Shown here: in pieces, positions 1-11,170 of the stretch | How the letters are laid out: every line of letters begins with the position of its first letter | Position numbering within the stretch: position 1 is the first letter of the stretch | Source of the DNA: Acheta domesticus | Taxonomy: Eukaryota > Arthropoda > Insecta > Orthoptera > Gryllidae | Length of the DNA: 64,000 nt | Assembly (NCBI GenBank): GCA_031308135.1 | Contig: JAHLJT010009419.1 | Coordinates: 64,438,723 to 64,502,722 of the forward strand | Direction: 5' to 3' | Translations under genes and position numbers: made by a program | The notes under the pieces: model-generated | Told to the model about the DNA's origin: nothing | Databases searched by the model: none | The model's input: the letters and a program-made list of their open reading frames with translations, nothing else

Positions 1-925
1 TGATTAAACCAGATGGAATTTCTGGAAAATTGTTGCCATCTTGCAAATTCATCTCTTCAATACACGGTCCAGCGTTGAATATGCTCAACTGAAATTGGAT
101 GCTCAGCAATTTATTCTTATTTATTACTCATATGGTTATTTGGTAAAGGCGTGTCTTAATTTTTTCAGAAAACGTATTTTCTCACATCTTTCTACGTGTC
201 GTCGTTTATATAATTGGAGCGTATCTTCTTACTCGTGCTTGTGTATTCCGGAAACAAATCCAAAATAATCGTTTGCGAACTTTTGAAACTATCATATTCG
301 CATTTCTCAAGTCTTACTTCATTTGAGAAACTTGTAAAAACGTTTCATGTAAAAACGTTTGCAAGTCGGTGATAGATAACCATTAAATTTTCTACAATAC
401 TACTCAATACAGTCACAATGGAGAATTGGCTTTTTTCACATAGCGAATCTTTTGTTTCCTACAAGAGCATGATGCAAGAGAAATGTCTCGAGAAAAGTCA
501 TGCTGCGTCATTATCGATGAGGGCGGATGTAATCAGTGCTTTGCTCCACGGCTCATGAATCTCAAGGAGCAAGTGGAACTCAATGCCATCCAATGATTCC
601 AAACGTTTTAAATATAAATCGAATCTTTATTCTAAAATGAAATTTCTTTATTCTAAAATTCTTTATTATAAACTGAACCTTTTATTTCATTTTATTTTGA
701 TTGCTCGAAATTACCTTTCTCAGTTGTGCAGGTTAATATTTTTCAAAATTAAAGGATATTCGTACAGTGAGTATTATGTCACTTTCTGAGGCAACGCACA
801 TTCAGGAATGCAGAATAAAAACTATTGTAAACAGTCGTTTGAGAAATTTATTATAAACAGTCGTTTAAAATATTTCGTGCTTTCAAGCGCGATATTTGCT
901 AAGTTCAATAGTCCCGCAAGTGTAG
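1..925. other. AT-rich non-coding stretch
   Basis: I see no gene here. Open frames are short and of AT-rich composition with no recognisable domain. Two small local duplications are visible: a unit with 'attctaaaat' repeated around 630-660, and a unit of about 28 bp containing 'aaacagtcgttt' repeated at about 828-870. Nothing marks a promoter or exon. Confidence 0.6.
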
Positions 926-929
926 TGCA

Positions 930-1445
930 AGCTTCCTCCTCTAGAGGTAGCTGTGATCTTTTCCCATTATATGCTGAGCTCCGGCGCCGACCTACACGTT
1001 GGCCAGCAGGGGTTTCCTAACCAGGTATCTCTCCTCAGAGACCGCCCCAGCCAGGACAAGTTCTTCCTAATTGGTGTCCCGATATGTGTGATAGTATAGT
1101 GTTGTGTAAGGGTAAGTGGGTCTATGTTACATACTTTATTGAAAAAGTAAGGGGTAAGGATATGACAAGGAAGATCAAGGAAATATCGCGCGCGGTCTGT
1201 GGCCGGTTTGTTTGGGTACTATTCCGTCATTCGCCTGGTGTTGATCGGAGAAACCACGGAAAGCTACGATCAGAGCAGCTGGCTCCTACAATTCTCCTCG
1301 AGACAGCGGCTGAATTTGAGCGAGCTCTCTAGGTGGGGTCGAAAATCCTGTCAGCGCCGGGAGTCTAACCCTAGGAGCTCCCGGTCAGAGGAATTCAAGT
1401 ACATCCGTTGATTCCCTGAGCCACGTAAACGGATCGTGAACAGTC
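930..1445 (-). repeat. tRNA-derived SINE, family 1 (copy 1)
   Basis: Read on the minus strand, this has a tRNA-like head near 1445-1350 (A-box-like 'tggctcaggg', B-box-like 'ggttagactccc'). A long body follows, including the 'ggccacaga' and 'gatcggag' blocks, and a GC-rich tail with the 'ctggctggggcggtctctg' block at about 1040-1060. The order of blocks matches the best copy at 54216-54815, and the same family recurs at about 7.9, 24.9, 33.9, 42.4 and 62.6 kb. SINEs are transcribed by Pol III and mobilised by a partner LINE. Open frames crossing it are accidental. No target duplication was found, so the ends are approximate. Confidence 0.7.
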
Positions 1446-1879
1446 AAGCGCCGAAAGGTATGATTTATAAAAACATGTAAATATAATTGTTTGCAAGACG
1501 TAATAATAATATACACGTGTCATGCTTTTTCAATTTTTTTATAAGACCCCGCATACTACTTTCTATGTACCGAGACACTGTTTTCCCGCGGCGACCCCGA
1601 CAATGGATGGGGAACTAACACAAGTATCTTCAACTACATCATTGTAATGAGATTTTACTTCGAAATGCATGGTTAGTATAAATAATTTTGTGTAATATTT
1701 AGCTAATGCATGTTTAATATTTTATTCATAAGTACAACATTAGTAAATTAAATATTAAAATTAATGTGAATTAGTAGAGATTTCTGACGGTAGTCATGAC
1801 TTTAGAATTCATAATTCTATATAAATTTTGAATCTCTTTAGGGTTACTACGAGGGGTTACATTCAAGAGAAATGCTTGT

Positions 1880-1950
1880 ATAATAATAATAATAATATTA
1901 ATAATAATAATATTAATAATAATAATAATAATGGTAATAATAAATACTCA
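1880..1950. repeat. (AAT)n microsatellite
   Basis: An interrupted run of taa/aat triplets. It creates poly-Asn or poly-Leu frames on the two strands that are not genes. Confidence 0.9.
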
Positions 1951-3775
1951 AATGTGTTGCCAAAACATAAAACATTAAATTTAGATTTTGGGCACGTTTC
2001 TCTCGCACACATTGAACAAGAGTCAGAGCACGGTAGAGAATGTTTACACTTTAGTCTGATAGAAAGCAAAAGCATCTACAGCAAGGTCATCAAAAAGGAA
2101 GGTCACGATCTGCCAATAGAGTATTATCAGTGACGTTAATAAAGAGATGCAGCAAATGCATGTGCATTGCAAACACTAACGGCCTCCAAACTTTACGGCT
2201 ATTGAAAAGTATGCTGTTAGCAAGAAGACATTCTGCTGTATTCACAAGGCGTCACTACTTAATACGGAAAATACAGAGGCGATACAGCGATAACTAATCC
2301 CATGTTTTGAGAATTAAAAGTAGTGAGACTACCCTGTCAGTTCCTCTTCACTCTCTGTTGTGTAGGAACGCCAAGCTTACAGGAATGTGACATCTGCTCT
2401 AACGGACAACTTTTACGTCCATTACTGAGAAATCGATGTTTTCTCTCGTTCTGTATGGATTAGTGAATTGGAGACTTAGAGAAAGGTAAGTATAAAAATT
2501 AAATTTCATTGAAATGGGGACACGTAAGGAATAAATAAACTCGAAATAACGAAAAAACAACAACAGAAATTGTGGTGAAAAATCTGTAAAGAAAGGAGCC
2601 TATAAAGCGTATAAACTTCCAGGCACAGTAATCAAAGTCATTAACCTTCCGTAGAAAAACTCATTAGGTTCAACAATATTGGAAATAGTTAGGAACATTT
2701 CAAGAAAAAAAGAGCCTATTCAATAGTTTATTTTAGCGGGTTCCTCCTACTGTAGTGTTTCTACTTTGGAGCTAAGGATTTTGACCTACGTAATAATACA
2801 AACGACTGAAGGCTCCAGCGCCGTGGAGAAGCTCTTACTATGCTTGAAATGGCCAAAACAGAAATTGTTGCAAAAACTAAATACAGGGTTTTCTAATAGT
2901 TAAGTAAGCTGCTCTTCAGACTGGTATCCTAATGGAAAGAAGATAATTTTCTGAAGATAAGGAAGCATAAATAAAGTACACAACAGAGCTAAGAGTCCCA
3001 TAAAAGTATACTCGCATGGACAGTTAGCGAAAACAGTGGAATAGTTAGTTAATGTAGTTTTAATACCTTGATCCGTCTAATTAATATAAAAAAACGATGA
3101 AATTGATATATATTCAACTGTTCAGGCAGAAAAAACTAATATCGGTTACGTTCTTATAATTGCTACTCAAGCCGAGGAACACTGCAAAATTGTATTATTG
3201 CAATTTTATTAAAATACTTATCAGATCTTATCCTTTATAGATCCCTTTCGCACATGACGCTGCAAGATCCAAGATACAAAGATAAGGATAAAAAATCGAA
3301 AGCAGGGACCAAGAGAAGGGGTCCGCAACAGGGTCCGAGGACATTTCATAGTTTTAACATTTGGGAAATAAATGTATGTGGATGTTCTGAAATATCATAA
3401 ACACACTTAAAAATTGCAAAATAATTATTTTAATGACATTTTAGAAGTAATTGCGCTATATATTTCTCATTGTTTTCATTTTTATAAGTCAGCCTCTATA
3501 TTAAAATAAGCGAGTCCTTTTTCTAAATCTTTTTCTTTTCATTTGGAGAAAATGTTTGGTAACAAATAATTCTGGTTTAAAACATGTTAGAACTTGTGCA
3601 TTGCTTAAACACGCATTGGACAATTTGACATACAGAGCAAAGCGTCAATTGGTTCCTAAAATTCATAAAAATATTTAGTTAAAAGCTGTCAGTTCGCAAG
3701 AATGCATGATCGTTCTCAATGTTTGGCGTTTGTGAGTCGATTCCCTCACGTGAGGCACGATAAGAGGTAAGAGCC
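1951..3775. other. AT-rich non-coding stretch
   Basis: No gene, RNA gene or clear repeat boundary recognised. Frames are short, and I found no transposase, reverse transcriptase or host domain in them. If the Osiris gene downstream (read leftwards) is intact, this would be part of its long intron. Confidence 0.5.
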
Positions 3776-3778
3776 TTA

Positions 3779-4454
3779 GGCTTCATTCACAATGCAAACT
3801 TTAACGTAAACGTAACGTAGCCGCAAAACCTAGATATGTGTTATTAAGCGAGACATTCACAATGCCTTGACGTAACCGTTGACGTAAGACCGTAAACATA
3901 AGAGTTTCGCAAGCTCCAAGCTTTTACGTTAAGTTTACGTCGGAATTCTGCCGAAGACCAATCAGAGAGCAGCATGGAAGTTCAATTTCAGATTGTATTC
4001 AGGTAGTTTGTTGTTATGTCATTGTTATTGTAATGTAGAGAACTAGTTTACGAATGCTTTTGAAGTGTGTTGTGAATTCAATGGAAGAATTTGGACTATT
4101 TTTACTGTAACTTTAACCTGAGATGGCGAATAAACTAATTATGTCCGACGAATTACTCATGAATTTGGCTCATGAAAATCCTTGTTTATAAGATGAAGAA
4201 ATGTGAGCACTTCTACAACATCTACTATGTATATAAAGACAAATCGATAGGAATCTCGAAGAAAAAGCTAGAAACCATGGTGGAAAGATCTTTTCACCAT
4301 GTTAGAGACGAATCGATCAAGTTTCAGTACATTTAATTCTGATTGGTTCAGGCGAAACTTACGTCGTCATTGTGAACGCTTGTTTTTACGTGTAAATTTT
4401 GCGGCTAAGTTTACAGCATTACGTTACGTTTAAGTTTGCATTGTGAATGAGGCC
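3779..4454. mobile_element. PIF/Harbinger-type non-autonomous element (MITE)
   Basis: The two ends form long imperfect terminal inverted repeats: 'ggcttcattcacaatgcaaa' at the left, and the complement of 'tttgcattgtgaatgaggcc' at the right, continuing inward for roughly 40 bp of 'acgtaa' motifs. The element is flanked by TTA on both sides (3776-3778 and 4455-4457), the 3-bp TWA target duplication typical of PIF/Harbinger and related ISL2EU elements. The 676-bp interior has only fragments of frames, such as one reading MSDELLMNLAHENPCL, loosely like the MADF/Myb-like second protein of these elements. It lacks a transposase and is probably a deletion derivative. It ends about 30 bp from the predicted splice donor of the Osiris exon. 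Confidence 0.8.
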
Positions 4455-4485
4455 TTATGATCGTCCTAGAGCTGCGCGCACTTAC

Positions 4486-5216
4486 TGTGCTTGAAGAGAA
4501 TGCGTCCCTCGGGGGCTGCCGGAGGCGGCTCGATGGTGAGCAGCGCGCCGCCGCCCTCCGTCAGCGCGCGAGGGGACAGCCGCAGCACAGCACCGTCCAT
4601 TATCACTCGACGGCAGCTGCAAGCGCAGGTCGTGCAGGTGCAGGAAGCGCTCGCCCTTGTCCATCAGGGCGTCCGTCACGTCCTCGAACGACCCCATGGC
4701 CCTCCCTTCACTGCCCTCCCCCCCGGCGATCCCCGCCCCCTCGTTGAGGCTGCGCTCGTACTTGTTCTCCCACACGCGGTGGTTGCGTTCGAACACCACA
4801 CCGTCCGTCAGAGTCACGTTCCCGCTGGAACTGACCGTGCGGTCCAGGTACTTGAACACGTTCTTCTTGACGCACGCGAGCTCCACGGACGCTCCGCACT
4901 CGACGATCAGATCGCGCCACAGGGCGTTGTCCCCGAAACCGGACGCGTTCCGAAACAGATCGTCCGTGGACGCGGCTCCCGACACAGCCGCCGCGACCAG
5001 CGAGTCCACAAACCGCCTCGCAGGTGTCATTTCGTCGCGGTCCTGGGACGTGCCCAGTTTGTTGATTCGTCGTCCACCAGGCGTTCCGTAGGGTCTTGGT
5101 CCCTGCACGGCGGAGGTGTGGCGGCGGCGAGCGCCACCAGGAAGCACGCGAGGGGCCAAGGCCCCGCCGCGGGGCAGCACGCGAGGGGTGGAGAACATGG
5201 CGGCGACGCGACGGCT
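4486..5216 (-). pseudogene. Osiris-family (DUF1676) gene, one exon, reading frame interrupted
   Basis: Osiris proteins are insect secreted or endosomal proteins linked to cuticle and tracheal/pore formation. The middle of this exon (about 5030-4605) reads RFVDSLVAAAVSG, then IVECGASVELACVKK with the family cysteine pair (codons 4898-4896 and 4874-4872), then KYLDRTVSSSGNVTLTDGV and DKGERFLHLHDLRLQLPS, in the order of the DUF1676 N-terminal half. A signal-peptide-like stretch, PWPLACFLVALAAATPPPC, lies at about 5160-5100 in the +1 frame, which stops at 5029-5027. After about 4605 the plausible continuation (DGAVLRLSPRALTEGGGALL) is again in the +1 frame. A splice acceptor (cttccag, ending 5217) is followed by gccgccATG at 5198; a strong donor (GTAAGT from 4485) ends the exon. 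The typical hydrophobic C-terminal segment would be in later exons, absent here. Family is well supported; whether it is a pseudogene or has assembly indels is open. Confidence 0.78.
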
Positions 5217-5625
5217 CTGGAAGAAAGTGAGGTTAGGAAGCGGCTGGCGCGGGTGCTGGCGCATCGCGGGGTGTCGGCGGCCGGCGCGGGGGCGTGGCGT
5301 GGCTAGGCGGCGGTGGGCGACGGCGGACGTCAGCGGGCGTCGGGCAGGCACTCGCGGCGAGCGGCGCGGGGCTGAATGAGCGGCGCCGGTAGCGGCGGCC
5401 GAGCGCCGACGAAAGGGGCACACGTTTTGAGGTTAGGCTGGTTTTTGACGGCGGCGCCAGGGAGCGCGCGCGCCGCGCCGCCAAGAAAGAAAGGGAGATC
5501 CGGCAGCCGGCGCAGCGGCGTGCGGACGCCGCGGCAGGTGGGAGGGGGCTGCGAACGCCGTGATTCAAGCGGTGCGTCTGCCGCACGCTTTGGCTGCGCG
5601 TGCTCGGAATCGTAAGGTCACGCGT
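5217..5625. promoter_or_regulatory. GC- and CpG-rich block upstream of the Osiris exon
   Basis: Composition jumps from AT-rich to strongly GC-rich with many CpGs, then falls abruptly after about 5625. It lies upstream of the minus-strand Osiris exon. It could hold a promoter or 5' non-coding exon, or simply be a GC-rich intron segment, since the exon begins with an acceptor-like site. No TATA box or initiator is convincing. Long frames on both strands follow from the GC content and are not claimed as genes. Confidence 0.35.
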
Positions 5626-5629
5626 GATG

Positions 5630-7830
5630 GATTAAATTTGCCGCAACAAAAGGTGTTTCGAAAAGACTGGAATATTGACTTGTGCTCTATAATACCTAGA
5701 GGTACAAACCTCTAGTACACCTGTAGTATTCTTTACCTCCAGTATTATGTGTACGTTAGTGCTCTCGATAGTTCACCAATCTGACAGTACTGTTTTTTTA
5801 TAAAATAAATTTAAAAGTTCGTGTAAAATATTATATTTTAATCTACCTGATCAAGATTAATTGACTATTTACTTGCGTTTCATGATCTTTAAGTATTATT
5901 CCAATTTTTAAGTAAAAGTTGATTGTCTAAAACGAATTTTCTCTAAATTAAGGCAACATTAACTTAAGATAAATAAATGCACGATGATTATCACAGAGAA
6001 ATATGTGCGAAAATAATATCCCTTTAAAATTGTTTTAGTTTACTGTTTCAAGTAGGCTACATGCTAATATTGTTTTTATGTAGTACACTGAAGTAGAAAT
6101 ATAGTTCTTGAAAATTATAACATGGTTATGAAGATATATTTTAATTTAAATTAATCCCATATTTTTCAAGGTTTCTGAATCATTAAACTCTGCCGAGTGT
6201 GCATAGCAAACTATTCAATTTCTGTGATAGAGTGATGCAACGCTATGTTTTTGATACCTTAAGATGATAGTAGGACACCTTAACTTTTATCACCCTATTG
6301 CCTATTGTCTCTTTCATGTTAAATTACAGATCCGAAAACTCGTTCAAGCGGAGGAAAGTGTTCTTATGTTTTTAAATTTTGTAGTTTACACAAGAACGTG
6401 AACTAATAAAGTGAATAAAAGTTTGAGTTCAACAAAACAATAATTCCTTTTCCAAGCAATGGAGTAGGCTAAAAACTGAAAAAAATGATTCTGAATTGAA
6501 TGAAATAGCAACAATTAGAAGGTAAGGACGTTAATAAAGACCTACTTTTTTCTTTTTATACATTAAATTCACAAAATAAAATATTTCTGCAAATTACGCA
6601 GAATTGGACCAACGAAATCTCACAGTTATTTGCTTCCTAAAGGCTGAAGCCACATGAAAAATTACTTTGTTGTAGAAAGTCTCACGCGAGCATATTTATG
6701 TACGACTGCAACAAATTTATAAGAATAATGAAATAATTCTTCTGAAATAAGTATTTAAGAACACAAAGAAAGTTGGAAACTTAATGCGAATGGAATTTAA
6801 ATATATATATTTTCATATTCCTTCTTTGCAATGCGTACTAATTTTAGCGATTTTTACGCAAAGTTGTCTCATTTTGATGAGCACTGATTCATAAACATAG
6901 CAAATGGGTAAATGATGACTTGCTTTCTTGGAAAACTTTATGTTTAGTATCAATAGTACACAAACAAAAAACGACGAAATTAACAATTTTGAGCAAAATG
7001 TTGAATAAGAAATCTGAAAGGCGACTGATTTAGAAGCACACAAAGTTTTAGAGATAGTTGTCTTTAAAGCAAATTAGTCAAGTCATTATTTGCATGTTTA
7101 GATTAAGCTTTGATTAACATGAGATACTTGTGATATGTGAATAAAAACTATGTTTTTAGAGCATGTGAGGAATTAGAAATTGTGTGATGTGCTTCAAGGA
7201 GATATAAATTTTGATAGTGGAAATAGAAGATATCTCCCGCAGCGGATCATCTCTCAGTTCCCAGACTGGTCTCTCAACTAGAGGACATCGTCAAGAATTA
7301 TCTATGTTTTAAATATCGTAAAATGCATGATATCCTCCCATCCTATTTCCATTTTTAATTAAAGTACTTAAATGAAATACCGGTAAATTTTATTGTTTGA
7401 TCACGTTTAAGTAATATGTGAATAATAATGCTTATCGAATATAAAGAAGGAAATATAAAGAAATGACATCGTGTTTTGTCATTATTCCATTTATTCACTT
7501 TTATTCATAAATTATCGAACTAAAACGTTCAGTATCAAATATATATAATAATGCAAATATCAGTTTAAAGTACATCCTGCCTTAAAGCACACTGTCACCT
7601 TGGTAATTTCCTAATGAATATTCTATAGAGTGAAAGTTCGAAATGCAATATAACGTCATTACCACGTACAAAATCATCGAAAAAATTAACATAAGCTTTA
7701 AAAATATCAATGTTTCTAGAAAAATACATCGATCTGTAAAAGGCATTGAAAACAAAACATCGTTATGTCCAACGGGAAATAGTGTATTTTAAAAACATTG
7801 ATGTTTTTTGGCCAGAGCTACCCTCAACTT
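5630..7830. other. AT-rich non-coding stretch
   Basis: No gene found. A small hairpin, 'tagaggt' pairing with 'acctcta', lies at about 5697-5715. The rest is AT-rich with short frames and no recognised repeats. Confidence 0.5.
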
Positions 7831-7834
7831 GATT

Positions 7835-8125
7835 AGTAGTGTAGTGTAGTGTAGTGTGTGTAAGGGAACAGAAGAGGACAAGGATGAGGAAAGAAAGTTC
7901 ATGCGCGGTCCACGGCCCGTTTGTTGAAGTACTTCTCCGGTATTCGCGTGGCTTTGACCTGAGAACCTAAGACAACTATCGAAACAGATTACGCGACCGC
8001 TAAAATTCTCCTGCAAGCAAGTGATTGAATTCGACATTGATACATAGCTATAGCTCGAAAACTGCCTCCACTGGAACTCGAAACGTAGGATCATTCCAGT
8101 CGGACTCGCTTCACAGATAAAGGTA
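7835..8125 (-). repeat. SINE family 1 (copy 2, diverged)
   Basis: On the minus strand it carries the diagnostic order of family 1: a B-box-like 'tttcgagttccag' near 8095-8080, 'gaggcagttttcgagc', then the 'ggccgtggaccgcgc' block at about 7900-7920 and a tail of 'ttcctcatccttgtcctctt'. A short 'gtgta' repeat sits at its left edge. The A-box region is eroded. The assignment rests on block order shared with 54216-54815. Confidence 0.6.
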
Positions 8126-8129
8126 GATA

Positions 8130-10960
8130 AAGATCGCTGTTTCTGAGGTAGGAGCGCATCAGAGGTGGAAGAACATTTCTGCCCACCGAAGCAAGATGCA
8201 AATTTAAACGCTCTTAAGGTAAAATCAAATCAAGGCGAGAGGAGGAAATAGAAAATACGACTAGAGGGGCTGAACTGCAATGAATATTAATGAATGCCTC
8301 AGAGGAAAATAATAGATTTGTGTAATATTGGCGCTGCTCTCATATTTGCATTTTTGTATTGACCTCCCCAGCGACCTACATTCTTTCACCGTATATTATC
8401 CTTTGTTCCGCACTCCTAAACAGTCTGTTTTGTTTTTACATTTTTCTTTTCAATATTTTGGCACTTTCGCCAATCAGATGATACAGATATAATTTAGATT
8501 AATTTTAGTTAACTCTTTATGAAAATATCTAATTTGTGTTATCAAATAAAACTCAGTGTTAAAACGTTTTAAACAAGTATTTACTTTTCAAGCCAAGTAG
8601 TTAAAAAAATAAAATAAAAAAGTGAATGCCTGTGCAATGCAGAGAAAATATAGTTTCGAATCCTTCAAATACTTAATTTATTTCAGCAAAAATTATTGTC
8701 AATATTTAAAACAAATTCGAAATAAGTGTTATTTCTGTTTAGTATTTTAAACCGTAAGTTTATACTTTCCTGCAACATATACAAAGATTGTATTTTTTAT
8801 ATAATTAACACAACTTTTCAAATTTTGAATTCCAAAGATCAAATTATTCAAAAAAATTGACATTGAATAATTATTTTCAATGAGTTTATACCTTCTCGTC
8901 TAGTCTCTTTAAAATAATAAAATAAATAAGTACATTTTCCTTTGGAATTGACGCAATACTGATATTTCATTGATAGACTTTCGATTTCGTTTACATAATA
9001 GTATCAAATTAGATGATGTTTGGCACTTAATTTTTTTTCTCAACCAGAAACGTCCCTACAAGGCTCCAATTGTCGCTATTGTTCATGAATGGAAGCAAAT
9101 TTTACTTCCTTTCAGCGTAAATTTCTACTATGTCATTCCAAATTCATTTTCAGTGTTCTAGAAATCAAGCTCTTTCACTATCGAATAAAATGTAATATGC
9201 GAAGTAGAGAATAAAGAGAAGATTTAGAAATAAAGCCCGATGGCATAAATATCTGGAGCCTTTGTTCAGGAAGGTTTGAGAGGGACACAAAAGGTAGCAA
9301 AGGGGAAGCAGAGAGTTTACGGGTTGCGAAGAAAGTCCTTTGTGCAGAATATCCTTTGTTATACTTTCTGGTGAGATACGATATGCCTCATTTTATACAC
9401 TTTGCGAAGAACTTTCCGGTTATATTGCCGAGACCGTACCTAAGTTCAAAGTTTTCCTAGCAAGAATTTGCACTGGATTTCAAATTAATCGAAGAGTACA
9501 GAGTTTCCACCGAACCAAAAAATAGGACAAAAATATCATTCCTCTAGCAATTATAATGCTGAACAAGTAAAAAAAAGTTTCTAAATATGTTCAAATATAT
9601 CGTTATTATAATTATATATAGTTACATTTACATTAATTCAAAGATTATTTTGTTACAATGAGTTTATTGTGAATGAGAAAAAATGGAGAACAGTTATTTA
9701 TTCATCATATTCACAGAGCAAAACTACTCTATGATATATGTACATTGCACCTAATACCAAGCGTGAATAAGTGTAGGTAGCAATGAGATATTAATCCATT
9801 CAAATATTTTACATTTTGTCTAGTGCGAAATACAAACAACTTACTATTCGAATGTCACATTAATATGTCTAGTTAAAATATAAATACAAATGTGCATTTG
9901 TTTTGTTCACGTTTTGAGTGTGCTAAAACAGAAAATTAAGGTTATCTGTTTTTGAAGCAACGAATATTAGTGTTAAAATAGCAGCCTGAATACTTTAACG
10001 AGTATACTCGCAAACAGATGAATATCGTCTCTTATTCATATAAACAGAGAAAAATAGTGGCATCCATGTTTTGTTCTCATTGTTCAGGTACTATTTGTAG
10101 ATGTTCATTTGTTTTTATTTGAAACTACATTTGATAACATTCCTCACTGAGCTTTTTCATTTGAAATTTTTTGTTGATGTACCTCACGCCAACATTCTGG
10201 TGAGCCTGAAAGTGATTGAGTTCTCTTTATAGGAAAACATGAGTAATTTTTCTTTAAGTGAAAGAGGGCAGTGCGTTTAGAAAATAACTTATTTTTAATT
10301 AAAAATCTTTCTTAATGCATTGTAGAAGCTGCAGCATTTGCTGGCAAACTTGGTTTTATGTTCCTAATTAATTTTAAGAAACTATTCGATTTGTATTAAT
10401 TTATTTTTCAATTTTTCCCTTGCGTTTTAAATAAAGTGCATAGTGAAAATTTATATATCTTATTGCTCTAGTGCAGGGATTCCCAACTCTTTTGTTGCAG
10501 ATACCCCTTTTAAAATAATGGTTTGATTCATCAGCACACTAAGATTTTTCTTCATAATATATATCAAATGACAATCACAACACATAATTGCGCGTAAATG
10601 GCTTAAAGATAACAAATAGAAATAGAAATCAGATACAGTAGACATTCATAAAGGCAAGAGTTTTGAAGAAAACTGTTTATTAGATTTATGTTGTATTACT
10701 TGTAGCACCATTATCAGTTTTAATGCAACAAATAGAAATAAGTTTTCAGTAAGAAAATAACAATGATTATAATTAAACTAAATTTCTGTTTCATTATTGT
10801 GAACGTTGGGAAATTCCACAAAATAATAATAAATTTGTTATTTTTACTAATTTTATTTTGAAGATATGTGAAAAATTAATTAACGTATGTCGTAATCATG
10901 TGGATCTTGATTTTCAGCAAACGCAACCATGCCGTTGTCTTCCAAAGCAACACTTGAATA
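8130..10960. other. AT-rich non-coding stretch with a solitary hAT-like end
   Basis: No gene found. At about 10475 the sequence 'cagggattcccaactctttt' followed by 'accccttttaa' looks like the left terminal inverted repeat of a hAT element, but I found no matching right end or 8-bp duplication. It is at best a truncated element. Confidence 0.4.
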
Positions 10961-10964
10961 TTTT

Positions 10965-11170
10965 TTTGGTATTTAAGCTCGCATCAACTAATGGGTCATT
11001 AGCTATCACTTATGGATGTAACGTTATGGCATGAGAATGAAACGATATGGGGATGATAGGGGGTGAATGGACAAACACATACAACCATGCCCGAGGCGGG
11101 ACTCTATCCCGCGACCCCACGGTCCAAGATCACTACGGCACTACTGCCTTAGCGATCTCGGCCACTTGAT
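10965..11170 (-). repeat. tRNA-derived SINE, family 2 (copy 1)
   Basis: The minus strand reads a tRNA-like head, 'gtggccgagatcgctaaggc', then a B-box-like 'cgggatagagtcccg' and 'cctcgggcatggttg'. The same head and 'gggcatggttg' junction occur in the complete copy at 16456-16713. The body beyond about 11070 is diverged, so the left boundary is approximate. Confidence 0.6.

Noticed and set aside
1828..2133. Asn-rich or Leu-rich small proteins
   Set aside because: They are produced by the (AAT)n microsatellite and have no coding features outside it.
4491..5306. Long plus-strand open frame opposite the Osiris exon
   Set aside because: It is a shadow of the GC-rich minus-strand exon. It lacks any domain, while the minus strand carries the DUF1676 motifs and splice sites.
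10475..10520. Complete hAT element at 10.5 kb
   Set aside because: Only one end-like sequence is present; no opposing end or 8-bp duplication was found downstream or upstream.
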